This document shows positions 1 to 7,330 of a stretch of DNA of 64,000 bases, one piece after another. A program made the translations under genes and the position numbers. A model generated the notes under the pieces. That model worked only from the letters and a program-made list of their open reading frames with translations, was not told where the DNA came from and ran no database searches. The stretch is taken from contig NZ_LMPD01000004.1 in the NCBI RefSeq assembly GCF_001424305.1, positions 1-64,000 of the forward strand, given 5' to 3'. This stretch comes from Pedobacter sp. Leaf176. GTDB lineage: Bacteria > Bacteroidota > Bacteroidia > Sphingobacteriales > Sphingobacteriaceae. Position 1 is the stretch's first letter, and each line of letters begins with the position of its first letter.

Positions 1-415
1 GGTTATGGTGTTCAGAAATATCTTTTATATTTTAAGTTTTTGTTGTTGTTTTGTAATTAAGACGCAGCTGTCCCTAAAACGTTGCACACAAAAACCCCGT
101 ATTATACCAGCAAACATAACCGATAGACCAACGCCAGTAATTCCTAGACGAAAGTTGTATTAATTTACCGAGTAATCTGAATTAAAGGCTCCTTACCATC
201 GGAATCTTAAGCTAATATTAATCAACCTCGAATTTGGATAGCTGCCAATAAATTTTCTATCGGAGCTACAGTTTACTGGAATAGCATTTAACACTTATGC
301 ATAGCTGCCACTGTTTATGAACCCATTACTAAAAAAAGAGTTAACGAAACCTTGCTGTATATGTTAATATAAGTTAAACTTTTAAACATCAACGGCTTAT
401 TGTTAAATTAGAGGA
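1..415. other. Left-edge stretch without a recognisable gene
   Basis: No credible intact coding sequence is visible in these 415 bases on either strand. On the minus strand a reading frame between about 60 and 260 looks faintly like membrane or beta-strand protein, but it is cut by two stop codons, so at best it is a decayed remnant. The 60 bases before the gene at 416 are AT-rich and presumably hold its promoter, but I see no clear TAnnTTTG element there. Confidence 0.4.
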
Positions 416-1555
416 ATGAAAACTACGTTCAAAAAACCTCTATTGGCCTTTTCTGTACTGATTTTAGTAATCGTGGAACAAACAGAAGCACAGATGTTAC
501 TAAAGTCTTCGGATAAAATCACTGCCTCAAAAAATCTGAGCTATACAGATATTGTTGAAACGAAATTTTCATTCCAAGATCAATTCAACGGCGACACAAT
601 CAAATCCATGTTATCGCCTTCAGTAGCAAAAACGCATCAAACAGGCAAATACATTTTGGAAGGAAAGCGTGTTAAATATGCTTTCGATGGTACTAAACTC
701 GTAACATTGCATTACGGGGACAGCACTTACACCGTTCAAAAGGAGCCCGTCTCCGGACAGGATACCAGAACCCTGCTTTATTGGTCTGATAAGATGAGCA
801 AACTAAATGATGTAAAAAACAAAGCCATCTCTATTTCAGATACCATGATAAATGGATACGCCTTTACCAATATTAAAGTAACTGAAAAGGATAAAATTGA
901 TAATGAGCAGCACCAGTACATCATATATAAGTTTATACTTAATAAAAAAACGCTGCTACCCATCAAGATTATCAGTATGTTCAAAGGCAAGGCGGATGAT
1001 GGTAGTGATTTCGGATTAGTTGAAATCCATAATTACAGTAATTACAAAATCAACCAGGTAATTTTTCCGGATTTAAGTTCCGCCACAATCCCGAACTATT
1101 TCAGATTACCAAAGAAAAGAGAACCAGTTAAATTTCTCGAAAATGGATCACTTGCACCGCCGCTAAACGCAGTTGATTTGAAAGGACTGAAACTTAACAA
1201 TGAAACATATAAAGGAAAGGTCGTTCTTATGAACTTTAGCTTAATTGGTTGTCCGCACTGTGTAGGTGCAGCACAGATGTTAAACCGGTTACACAAAAAA
1301 TTTCTGGACAGCAATTTTATAATTTTGAATATTTACCCCATTGATACCAGCGAAATTATTGCACGTTTTGACCATAAGGAAAATGTTTTGTCATCGAGTT
1401 TTACTTCCGATAGATCTGTGCAAAAATCTTATCCTTTTGATGGCTATCCATCTTTTTACCTGGTAGATAGCCATGGAAAAATTGTACAATCATACAATGG
1501 ATATTACAAGGAGCTTGAGGCCCAACTGGAAAAAAAGATAGCAGCTTCACTTTGA
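416..1555 (+). CDS. TlpA-like thioredoxin-fold protein, exported
   Basis: Predicted 379-residue exported thiol-disulfide protein. Residues 1-26 form a signal peptide ending TEAQ. Residues 30-235 are an unassigned, beta-rich region that resembles the N-terminal parts of other Bacteroidota TlpA-like proteins. Residues about 240-379 are a TlpA/AhpC-type redoxin domain with the CxxC active site Cys279-Pro-His-Cys282 and a downstream cis-Pro region (GYPSFYLVD). The CPHC sequence is closer to DsbA's than to the CGPC of thioredoxin, so the protein may be tuned towards oxidation or isomerisation; that is inference. It stands alone, with about 250 bases of spacer downstream. Substrate unknown. Confidence 0.8.
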   Translation: MKTTFKKPLLAFSVLILVIVEQTEAQMLLKSSDKITASKNLSYTDIVETKFSFQDQFNGDTIKSMLSPSVAKTHQTGKYILEGKRVKYAFDGTKLVTLHYGDSTYTVQKEPVSGQDTRTLLYWSDKMSKLNDVKNKAISISDTMINGYAFTNIKVTEKDKIDNEQHQYIIYKFILNKKTLLPIKIISMFKGKADDGSDFGLVEIHNYSNYKINQVIFPDLSSATIPNYFRLPKKREPVKFLENGSLAPPLNAVDLKGLKLNNETYKGKVVLMNFSLIGCPHCVGAAQMLNRLHKKFLDSNFIILNIYPIDTSEIIARFDHKENVLSSSFTSDRSVQKSYPFDGYPSFYLVDSHGKIVQSYNGYYKELEAQLEKKIAASL

Positions 1556-1828
1556 TTATTATACTAAAATCTTAGCTGGGCTTTCATTGAATAGCCAGAT
1601 GGGTTTAGGTTATAGGCCGAAAAAATATCTATGTCCTAAACATAAACTAGGTAAGACACCCAGCACGTCAATATTATACCAATGACGACGCATTTGAAAT
1701 GCAAGTTACAAGACGGCAATTTTAGAATGTTTAGCTTGGCTATCATAACTGGAAACAATAGTGAGAATTTTGTGCCGCCTGTTATAATTAAAAATGCAAA
1801 CTGATCATTAATGATTAAATTTGCTGTA

Positions 1829-2269
1829 ATGGAAAAGCAAGAAGATAAACTGGCTGAATTACTGGTACAGAACGGTCTTAAACGAACGCTTCCCCGGCTG
1901 AAGGTTCTGGACATACTCAGCAAAAGGGATTCGGCAACTTCGCAACCCTTTCTGGAAAAGGTAATGGGAAGCGATGCGGACCGGGTTACGCTTTACAGAA
2001 TATTGCAAACTTTTGAAGAGAAAGGCATTATCCATAAGGTTCTTGACGGTCAGGGAACAGCAAATTATGCATTGTGTACCACAGGCTGCTCCCAGCACGA
2101 GCACCACGATGAGCACCTTCATTTTAACTGTCGTAATTGCCAGCGGGTGTATTGTCTGGATGCGGTCCGAATTCCCCGCATCAAAACCCCGCCAGGGTTT
2201 TCCGTTGAGAATATAAGCCTGACAGCCGTCGGACTTTGCTCCTATTGTTCTGATAACAAAAGTGAATAA
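1829..2269 (+). CDS. Fur/Zur-family metal-responsive repressor
   Basis: Ferric-uptake-regulator family protein of 146 residues from this ATG. An upstream in-frame ATG at 1811 would add six residues; I prefer 1829 because MEKQEDKL begins like family members. The N-terminal winged helix (to about residue 80) contains the DRVTLYRIL recognition-helix motif. The dimerisation domain has a His-rich metal site (QHEHHDEHLHF), a structural-zinc CRNC and a C-terminal CSYC pair. Fur, Zur and PerR cannot be separated by eye; two CxxC pairs plus many His suit zinc or iron sensing. It is monocistronic and no target operator is obvious nearby. Confidence 0.88.
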   Translation: MEKQEDKLAELLVQNGLKRTLPRLKVLDILSKRDSATSQPFLEKVMGSDADRVTLYRILQTFEEKGIIHKVLDGQGTANYALCTTGCSQHEHHDEHLHFNCRNCQRVYCLDAVRIPRIKTPPGFSVENISLTAVGLCSYCSDNKSE

Positions 2270-2466
2270 AGAAAATTTTCCTTTATCTGTTAATATGTTT
2301 AAACTAGTTATAGGTACCAAATGCTCTTCAAGACGATTCTAATACGTCGTTAGCTTATTATTCCTATCTATTTGCAAATGAGCTTGCTTATCTATTGCCT
2401 TGCCTGATGGATATCAAGAATTTTGTCCATTCTTCTATATTTTGCCCATAATTATTGAAAAAAACT

Positions 2467-2496
2467 TTTGGACGAACCATTTTAAATGTATCTTTG
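2467..2496 (+). promoter_or_regulatory. Bacteroidota-type promoter
   Basis: TTTG at 2467-2470 and TATCTTTG at 2489-2496, separated by 18 bases, match the TTTG-N19-TAnnTTTG architecture known for Bacteroides/Flavobacterium housekeeping sigma factors. Transcription would start near 2500, inside the longest version of the small ORF at 2455, so that ORF must begin downstream. Confidence 0.55.
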
Positions 2497-2502
2497 TTGC
2501 AA

Positions 2503-2670
2503 TTGGAAATCAGAAAAGCTAAATATAAAAACTTGTTATTCGCCCGAATTTGGGCTTTTATGCTATTGTTTTTGTTTTTAAGCGCCTTAATCATTGAAAG
2601 CATTCATTGTCATGAAAAGGATATTCATTTAGAATCCGGGAATGAGCTGGCTAAGCAATCAGATATATAA
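2503..2670 (+). CDS. Small hydrophobic hypothetical protein
   Basis: Short open frame following the promoter at 2467-2496. The frame is open from a TTG at 2455, but that codon lies upstream of the -35-like element, so translation more plausibly begins at the TTG at 2503 (55 residues) or the ATG at 2560 (36 residues). The product has one strong hydrophobic helix (WAFMLLFLFLSALIIESI) followed by a charged His/Cys-containing tail (HCHEKDIH). Similar one-helix proteins with a His-rich tail often sit near metal-efflux genes, which would fit the Fur-family neighbour, but no efflux genes are present here. Function unknown; may be spurious. Confidence 0.4.
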   Translation: MEIRKAKYKNLLFARIWAFMLLFLFLSALIIESIHCHEKDIHLESGNELAKQSDI

Positions 2671-2751
2671 GCGGAATAATAATTTCCAAACAATCAAAAA
2701 CTAAATCTAAACCGTTTCTTTAATACTTTGTTAAATAACAAACACCTAATC

Positions 2752-3303
2752 ATGGATAAAGATAAATTAATTCAGGAAGCTTATTTAGTTTCTCATAAAA
2801 TTGAAGAAAATGGTAATTTTCCTAATAACCCGGTTTACCCTTTGATGATTTATAAAGGCGCATTTTTAATACATCCAGACGACAAGATTGATGTGATTCA
2901 AACTGTTTTTGCACAAAACGGTTACTCAAACGCGTGGGTGGATGGAATTTTTGACTACCACCATTACCATAGCAATACGCATGAGGTTATGGGCGTGTAT
3001 TGCGGCAATGCTGATGTGCAGTTTGGCGGCGAACATGGTGTTTGCATAGAATTGGATAAAGGTGATGTGGTGGTAATTCCAGCTGGGGTTGCGCATAAAA
3101 GACTAAGAGCCAGCGAAGATTTTACGGTTCTTGGGGCTTATCCAAAAGGTTCGGATTATAATATAAAATATGGCAAGGCCGAAGAACGCCCTGGTGCCGA
3201 TGAGGATATCGCAAAAGTTGAGCGGCCAGACAATGATCCCGTTTATGGGAATAGTGGCCATTTATTTGAATGTTGGTACAATCAGCAATGTAAAAATGTG
3301 TAA
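2752..3303 (+). CDS. Cupin-domain protein
   Basis: Predicted 183-residue single-domain cupin of the YjlB-like type. The first cupin motif is around HYHSNTHEVMGVYCG, giving His/His/Glu metal ligands, and the second is GDVVVIPAGVAHKRL with the third His. The C-terminus (about residues 130-183) is a family-typical extension with NDPVYG and FECWY. An in-frame TTG at 2728 would give eight more residues, but it lies in a TTTG promoter-like stretch, so I chose the ATG at 2752. Substrate is unknown; family members are putative dioxygenases or sugar-binding proteins. It is monocistronic. Confidence 0.82.
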   Translation: MDKDKLIQEAYLVSHKIEENGNFPNNPVYPLMIYKGAFLIHPDDKIDVIQTVFAQNGYSNAWVDGIFDYHHYHSNTHEVMGVYCGNADVQFGGEHGVCIELDKGDVVVIPAGVAHKRLRASEDFTVLGAYPKGSDYNIKYGKAEERPGADEDIAKVERPDNDPVYGNSGHLFECWYNQQCKNV

Positions 3304-3370
3304 AACTCTTTGCGGTTTACGGCTCAAAATTCTTTAATTTTCGGGTTTTAAATTTAGTCTGCCTGAATAA

Positions 3371-4600
3371 ATGAATTTTAAATATATAGTCTCTGCATTT
3401 GCCATATCTTTAACCCTGTTAACCGCTTGTAACAGTAAAAAATCAGAAGAAAAGAAAGCTGCTGATGCTAAAATAAGAACAAAGGAAGATGATAAAGCTG
3501 ATAGCCTTCTTTTAGTTTATAATCCTGCCAAAGGCGATAAGTGGATTGCAGATTTCGTCGACAACCTACATAAAAAGTACGGTTTTAATGGGAATATGCT
3601 TGTGGCTAAGGATGGTAAAATTTTATATGAAAAAGCCATTGGCTGGGCCGATTATCTTCATCGCGATAGCTTGAAAATAGATTCTGAATTTGAGCTGGCA
3701 TCCATCACGAAAACTTTTACCGGAACGGCAATTATGCAATTGGTAGAAGCTAAAAAACTTTCTTTAAACGATAACGTCAAAAAATTCTTTCCTAATTTTC
3801 CTTATGAAGGCATTACCGTGAAGCTATTACTTACTCATCGCAGCGGAATGATGAATTATGTTTATTTTATTGACGATATCTGGCGGAAGGAAAGGCGTAA
3901 CATGAAAAAAGGTGTTACCAATCAGCAGGTAATGAACATCATTGCCGAGCGCAAACCAAATCCTTATGTAAAACCTGATAATCGTTTTCATTATAATAAT
4001 TCGAACTTCATGGTTTTGGGTGCGATTATCGAAAAGGTAACCGGTCAGCGCTATTCTCAATACATGATGGAGCATATTTTCAAACCCGCGGGTATGAAAC
4101 ATACCCACGTTTACAGCACAACTGAATATGAAAAAGTTCCTGTTGATGTAGTTGGGCATGATCGCAGCTGGCGATACTCTGTGGTACGAAATTTTTTAGA
4201 TGGTCCGGTTGGAGATAAAGGAATTTATAGTACCGTTCACGATCTTGTTCTATATGATAAATATTTAAAGAGCAACAGGTTTATCAATAAACAAAGCACC
4301 GATTCATCATATGTTGGTAGAAACAAACCAGTTAACGGTCATTTCAATTATGGCTACGGCTGGAGGATGTTCGATGGTGAGAAAATGGATAAAGTTGTTT
4401 ACCATACGGGTTGGTGGCACGGTTTCCGCCACATCTATGTTCGCGATTTAGATAAAAACATTGTCGTAATTTTCTTAGGGAATTTAACTAACGGGAGCTT
4501 AATGCACCTGGATGATTTATACAAACATTTAAACATGCCGATAATAAGAAAAGGTGCTTACCACGGAAACGGTAGCTTACCCGGTAGTGATGAAGATTAA
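3371..4600 (+). CDS. Serine hydrolase, class C beta-lactamase fold, lipoprotein
   Basis: A 409-residue protein of the AmpC/PBP4*/EstB-type serine hydrolase family. It begins with a lipoprotein signal (lipobox LLTAC, Cys20) and a charged linker to about residue 55. Catalytic motifs are visible in order: Ser111-Ile-Thr-Lys114 (nucleophile and base), Tyr208-Asn-Asn210 (YxN), and His345-Thr-Gly347 (the KTG equivalent, HTG as in many esterase/peptidase members). Likely a periplasmic or outer-membrane-anchored esterase or D-aminopeptidase rather than a resistance enzyme; that is inference from the HTG box. Monocistronic. An 18-base perfect palindrome follows the stop codon. Confidence 0.88.
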   Translation: MNFKYIVSAFAISLTLLTACNSKKSEEKKAADAKIRTKEDDKADSLLLVYNPAKGDKWIADFVDNLHKKYGFNGNMLVAKDGKILYEKAIGWADYLHRDSLKIDSEFELASITKTFTGTAIMQLVEAKKLSLNDNVKKFFPNFPYEGITVKLLLTHRSGMMNYVYFIDDIWRKERRNMKKGVTNQQVMNIIAERKPNPYVKPDNRFHYNNSNFMVLGAIIEKVTGQRYSQYMMEHIFKPAGMKHTHVYSTTEYEKVPVDVVGHDRSWRYSVVRNFLDGPVGDKGIYSTVHDLVLYDKYLKSNRFINKQSTDSSYVGRNKPVNGHFNYGYGWRMFDGEKMDKVVYHTGWWHGFRHIYVRDLDKNIVVIFLGNLTNGSLMHLDDLYKHLNMPIIRKGAYHGNGSLPGSDED

Positions 4601-4602
4601 AA

Positions 4603-4620
4603 TTGATACAGCTGTATCAA
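4603..4620. repeat. Perfect 18-base palindrome after serine hydrolase
   Basis: TTGATACAGCTGTATCAA is fully self-complementary and starts two bases after the stop codon of the serine hydrolase. As RNA it could fold a seven-pair stem with an AGCT loop, but only a weak U stretch follows, so it is a poor intrinsic terminator. As DNA it has the symmetry of a dimeric repressor site. Which of these applies cannot be told from one copy. Confidence 0.5.
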
Positions 4621-4779
4621 AAGTAAAATCTAGCTTTAAGGTTATCATCTGTATTTCGTTTCCGATCACTCAGCCTGCTTTTTTATAAATAGCCTTTTCC
4701 TTGCATTTGATTTACATAAAAACATTAATTGGAAAAACAATTTAGCTTAATTTCGTTTTTATTATAAAAACAACAAATT

Positions 4780-5085
4780 ATGTTCGATAAATTATTCGCG
4801 GCACAACAAAAAGCCGAAGAGATTAAGAAACGTTTAGATACCATTTCAGTATTCGGTGAAGTTGAAAATGGCGCAATTAAAATTACCGCAACCGCAAACA
4901 AAGCAATTACCGGCGTTTCGATTGATGAAGAATTTTTAAAGAATGCGGATAAGGAAGAATTGGAAGAGCTGTTATTAACCGCAATAAACAAGGCGCTTTC
5001 AAATGCAGAAGAAGTAAGCTCTACAGAAATGCAGGCTTCAGCTAAAGATATGCTTGGTGGCTTAGGTGGCATGTTTGGACAATAA
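4780..5085 (+). CDS. ybaB: YbaB/EbfC nucleoid-associated protein
   Basis: A 101-residue protein that matches the usual length of YbaB/EbfC family DNA-binding proteins. It opens with the family's MFDKLFAAQQKAEEIKKRL helix, then a small beta-sheet region and a long charged helix, and ends in a Gly/Met-rich tail (GGLGGMFGQ) typical of the family. Members bind DNA as tweezer-like dimers and affect nucleoid structure. In many bacteria ybaB sits between dnaX and recR; here neither is adjacent, as is common in this phylum. A weak promoter-like TTG / TAATTTCG pair lies at 4729-4755, ahead of the ATG. Confidence 0.9.
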   Translation: MFDKLFAAQQKAEEIKKRLDTISVFGEVENGAIKITATANKAITGVSIDEEFLKNADKEELEELLLTAINKALSNAEEVSSTEMQASAKDMLGGLGGMFGQ

Positions 5086-5231
5086 GCCGAAAGTTCGAAG
5101 ACTATGGCTGAAAACGGAGATGCTACTATACAATAATATTGTTGGATTGCTTTATTGTTTCGCCTAATTGCAGATCACCCTTACTCATATTGCGTAAATC
5201 CTGATTCTCAAATCTTTTTGATATTAAAATT

Positions 5232-5909
5232 ATGAATTTAACTTATTACGGTCAATCATGCTTTTTGATAGAAGCTGATGGCAAGAAATTTCTTTTCGAC
5301 CCTTTTATAAAACACAACTCTTTAGCTAAACATATTGACACTTCAAAGATTGAAGCTGATTATATTTTGGTTAGCCATGGACATAGTGACCACGTTGCCG
5401 ATTTGGTTGAATTAGCCAAGCAAACTAATGCTCAGGTTTTTGCAATGGTTGAGGTTGCTAAATGGATTAAAGAACAAGGTGTAGAAAATGGAATCGACAT
5501 TAACTTTGGCACCCAGCAATTGCCTTTTGGCAAACTTCGCACGGTGTGGGCTGTTCACAGCAGCTCAAATCCGGACGGCAGCTATGGAGGAAATCCGGCT
5601 GGATTTGTTTTAAACTTAATGGGTAAACAGATTTATTTTGCAGGTGATACGGCCCTAACGCAGGAAATGAAGTTATTAGCTGAATTACATAATTTGGATT
5701 ATGCAATTTTACCAATTGGCGGACACTATACTATGGACGTTGATGACGCAGTTATTGCAGCTAAATACATTGATTGTGATCAGATTATTGGCGTACACTA
5801 TAATACTTTCCCGGCTATTAGTATTGATACAGAAGATGCGGTAGCAAAGTTTAAACGTGAAAACAAAACCTTACTATTACCTCAGGTAGGAGAAACAATA
5901 GAGTTATAA
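5232..5909 (+). CDS. UPF0173-family metal-dependent hydrolase
   Basis: A 225-residue metallo-beta-lactamase-fold hydrolase of the YtkL/UPF0173 type. Metal-binding residues are in VSHGHSDHVAD (the HxHxDH motif), with further ligands at FAGDTA and in the C-terminal VHYNTFP segment. The length matches the family, and there is no signal peptide, so it is cytoplasmic. Substrate is unknown in the family. It stands alone on the plus strand, and the downstream gene is convergent across the terminator at 5992-6024. Confidence 0.88.
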   Translation: MNLTYYGQSCFLIEADGKKFLFDPFIKHNSLAKHIDTSKIEADYILVSHGHSDHVADLVELAKQTNAQVFAMVEVAKWIKEQGVENGIDINFGTQQLPFGKLRTVWAVHSSSNPDGSYGGNPAGFVLNLMGKQIYFAGDTALTQEMKLLAELHNLDYAILPIGGHYTMDVDDAVIAAKYIDCDQIIGVHYNTFPAISIDTEDAVAKFKRENKTLLLPQVGETIEL

Positions 5910-5991
5910 ATTAATGATAAGCTACAGATTTACAGATTTTTTTTAATTAATCAGTAAATTTGCGGCTCTTTTATAATCCCAATAAGAATAA

Positions 5992-6024
5992 AAAAGGGTT
6001 CCGATTTTCATCTGGAACCCTTTT
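5992..6024 (-). terminator. Intrinsic terminator, 11-bp stem
   Basis: AAAAGGGTTCC (5992-6002) pairs perfectly with GGAACCCTTTT (6014-6024) around an 11-base loop. Read on the minus strand it is followed by TTTTTATTCTT, so it ends the transcript of the Lys/Thr-rich protein at 6041. It may also work for the convergent hydrolase gene on the plus strand. Confidence 0.85.
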
Positions 6025-6040
6025 CAATTATAAACTAGAC

Positions 6041-6376
6041 CTAATTCTTTTTAGCGGCAGCTTTATTTGCTTTGTAACGCATATCTGCAGTTCCATCTTT
6101 TTTGGTAGGACCAACAACCTTAGTTACTGTTTTTGTTTTATTTTCTTTAAAACGCATGTCAGGCGTTCCGTCAGCCTTTAATTTCGATGCTGTGGTAGTT
6201 GTTTTAGTTTCTACTTTTTTAGTCTCTTGCTTAACACCTGCTTTTGCCGGAGTAGTGGCCGTTTTTACTTCTTTTTTAACAACTTTTTTAGTCGGGGCAG
6301 TAGTTGCTGGTGTTTGAGCAAATGCTGTAGTTAAACCAAATACGGCAATTGCGATTAAACTCAATAATTTTTTCAT
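6041..6376 (-). CDS. Exported Lys/Thr-rich repeat protein, unknown
   Basis: A 111-residue exported protein. Residues 1-20 form a clear signal peptide ending TAFAQ. The mature part is very basic and low in complexity (Lys, Thr, Ala, Val), with two copies of a short repeat: KADGTPDMRFKENK and KKDGTADMRYKANK. I recognise this DGTxDMRxKxNK signature from uncharacterised Bacteroidota exported proteins, but no function is known to me. The basic, disordered character suggests binding to something acidic such as nucleic acid or LPS; that is speculation. It is a single gene with its own strong terminator. Confidence 0.75.
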   Translation of the reverse strand: MKKLLSLIAIAVFGLTTAFAQTPATTAPTKKVVKKEVKTATTPAKAGVKQETKKVETKTTTTASKLKADGTPDMRFKENKTKTVTKVVGPTKKDGTADMRYKANKAAAKKN

Positions 6377-6470
6377 GTCTCTAATTTTTGTTTTACTCGT
6401 TTATGTTGATATAAAATTGATTAATCGGAATGAAGATTTAATGAAGATAAGAAAAATTAGAACCGCGGTA

Positions 6471-7328
6471 TCAATTGAGTGAAAAGTTTATATTCAAGGT
6501 TTGTTTCATATCAACAGGTTTTCCATCTTCAGTTGCGGGAATCCATTTTGGAGAACTCATTACAACTCTTTTGGCTTCAGCAGTGAGGCTATCGCCGGGT
6601 GATGAAATAACTTTAAAATCCTTTGGACTCCCTTCTTTATCAATCGTTAAAAGAAAATAAACTTTTCCCGTCAACCTTGCATTGAGCGCCTCTGCCGGAT
6701 ATCTTATATTTCTTGCAAGGTACTGGTAAAATATTTTCATTCCGCCAGGAAACTGAGGAGGGATCAGATTCAATAATTTAATATTGCTTTTATCGGGAGT
6801 TGACAGCACCCCGTCTTTAAAAACCTTAATAGAGATTAGCTGTCCTTCCTCACCATATAATTTCCAATCGCCGGTCATTCTTCCATCCGCATAATTTCCC
6901 TGTTCCATTATTTTTCCATTGGGATAGTATGAGGTAAAGGGTCCGCTAAGTCTATTTCCGCTGTATGTTTCAGATTCCATTAATTGTCCTTCAGGGTAAT
7001 TCCTTAACCACGAACCGGTTTTATTCCCATTCATATAAGATCCTGAAAGACTAATCTTTCCTCCTTGATATTCGAGGTAAGGTCCGTTTAATATGCTTAA
7101 TTTGGAATCAGCAAAGTTTTCTTTTTTAAGTAAATTTAGATGCTTATCAGAAGTTACCCTTATCCAGCCAAGGCTATCAGTTTTATATATTTTGTAAACA
7201 TTTACAGCTTTTTCCAGCTTCTTTACTTCTTTCCCGCCAATGTTGGTGTAACTATACAAAGTATCGCTTTGTTGAGCAAAAGCTGAAAGCGCAATAAAGC
7301 TGAAGATAAAAAACGATGTTATTTTCAT
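6471..7328 (-). CDS. MORN-repeat protein with TonB C-terminal domain
   Basis: A 285-residue exported protein. It has a signal peptide at 1-18 (LSAFAQ), MORN/YwqK-type repeats at about 80-170 (units such as GSWLRNYPEGQL, GPFTSYYPNGKI, GDWKLYGEEGQL), then a TonB_C domain at about 195-285 (FPGGMKIFYQYLARNIRYP, TGKVYFLLTIDKEG, VMSSPKWIPA). Bacteroidota encode many such soluble TonB_C proteins without the Pro-rich TonB arm, so the energy-transfer role of true TonB is doubtful. The start lies two bases after the polA stop, so the two are very likely co-transcribed. There is no evidence for a functional tie to DNA repair. Confidence 0.82.
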   Translation of the reverse strand: MKITSFFIFSFIALSAFAQQSDTLYSYTNIGGKEVKKLEKAVNVYKIYKTDSLGWIRVTSDKHLNLLKKENFADSKLSILNGPYLEYQGGKISLSGSYMNGNKTGSWLRNYPEGQLMESETYSGNRLSGPFTSYYPNGKIMEQGNYADGRMTGDWKLYGEEGQLISIKVFKDGVLSTPDKSNIKLLNLIPPQFPGGMKIFYQYLARNIRYPAEALNARLTGKVYFLLTIDKEGSPKDFKVISSPGDSLTAEAKRVVMSSPKWIPATEDGKPVDMKQTLNINFSLN

Positions 7329-7330
7329 AA

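Noticed and set aside
60..260. Minus-strand frame resembling a decayed beta-strand or membrane protein
   Set aside because: It has two in-frame stop codons and no recognisable family motif; composition alone is not enough.
1859..2320. Minus-strand ORF of 153 residues opposite the Fur-family gene
   Set aside because: It is antisense to a clear Fur-family gene and its composition is not protein-like.
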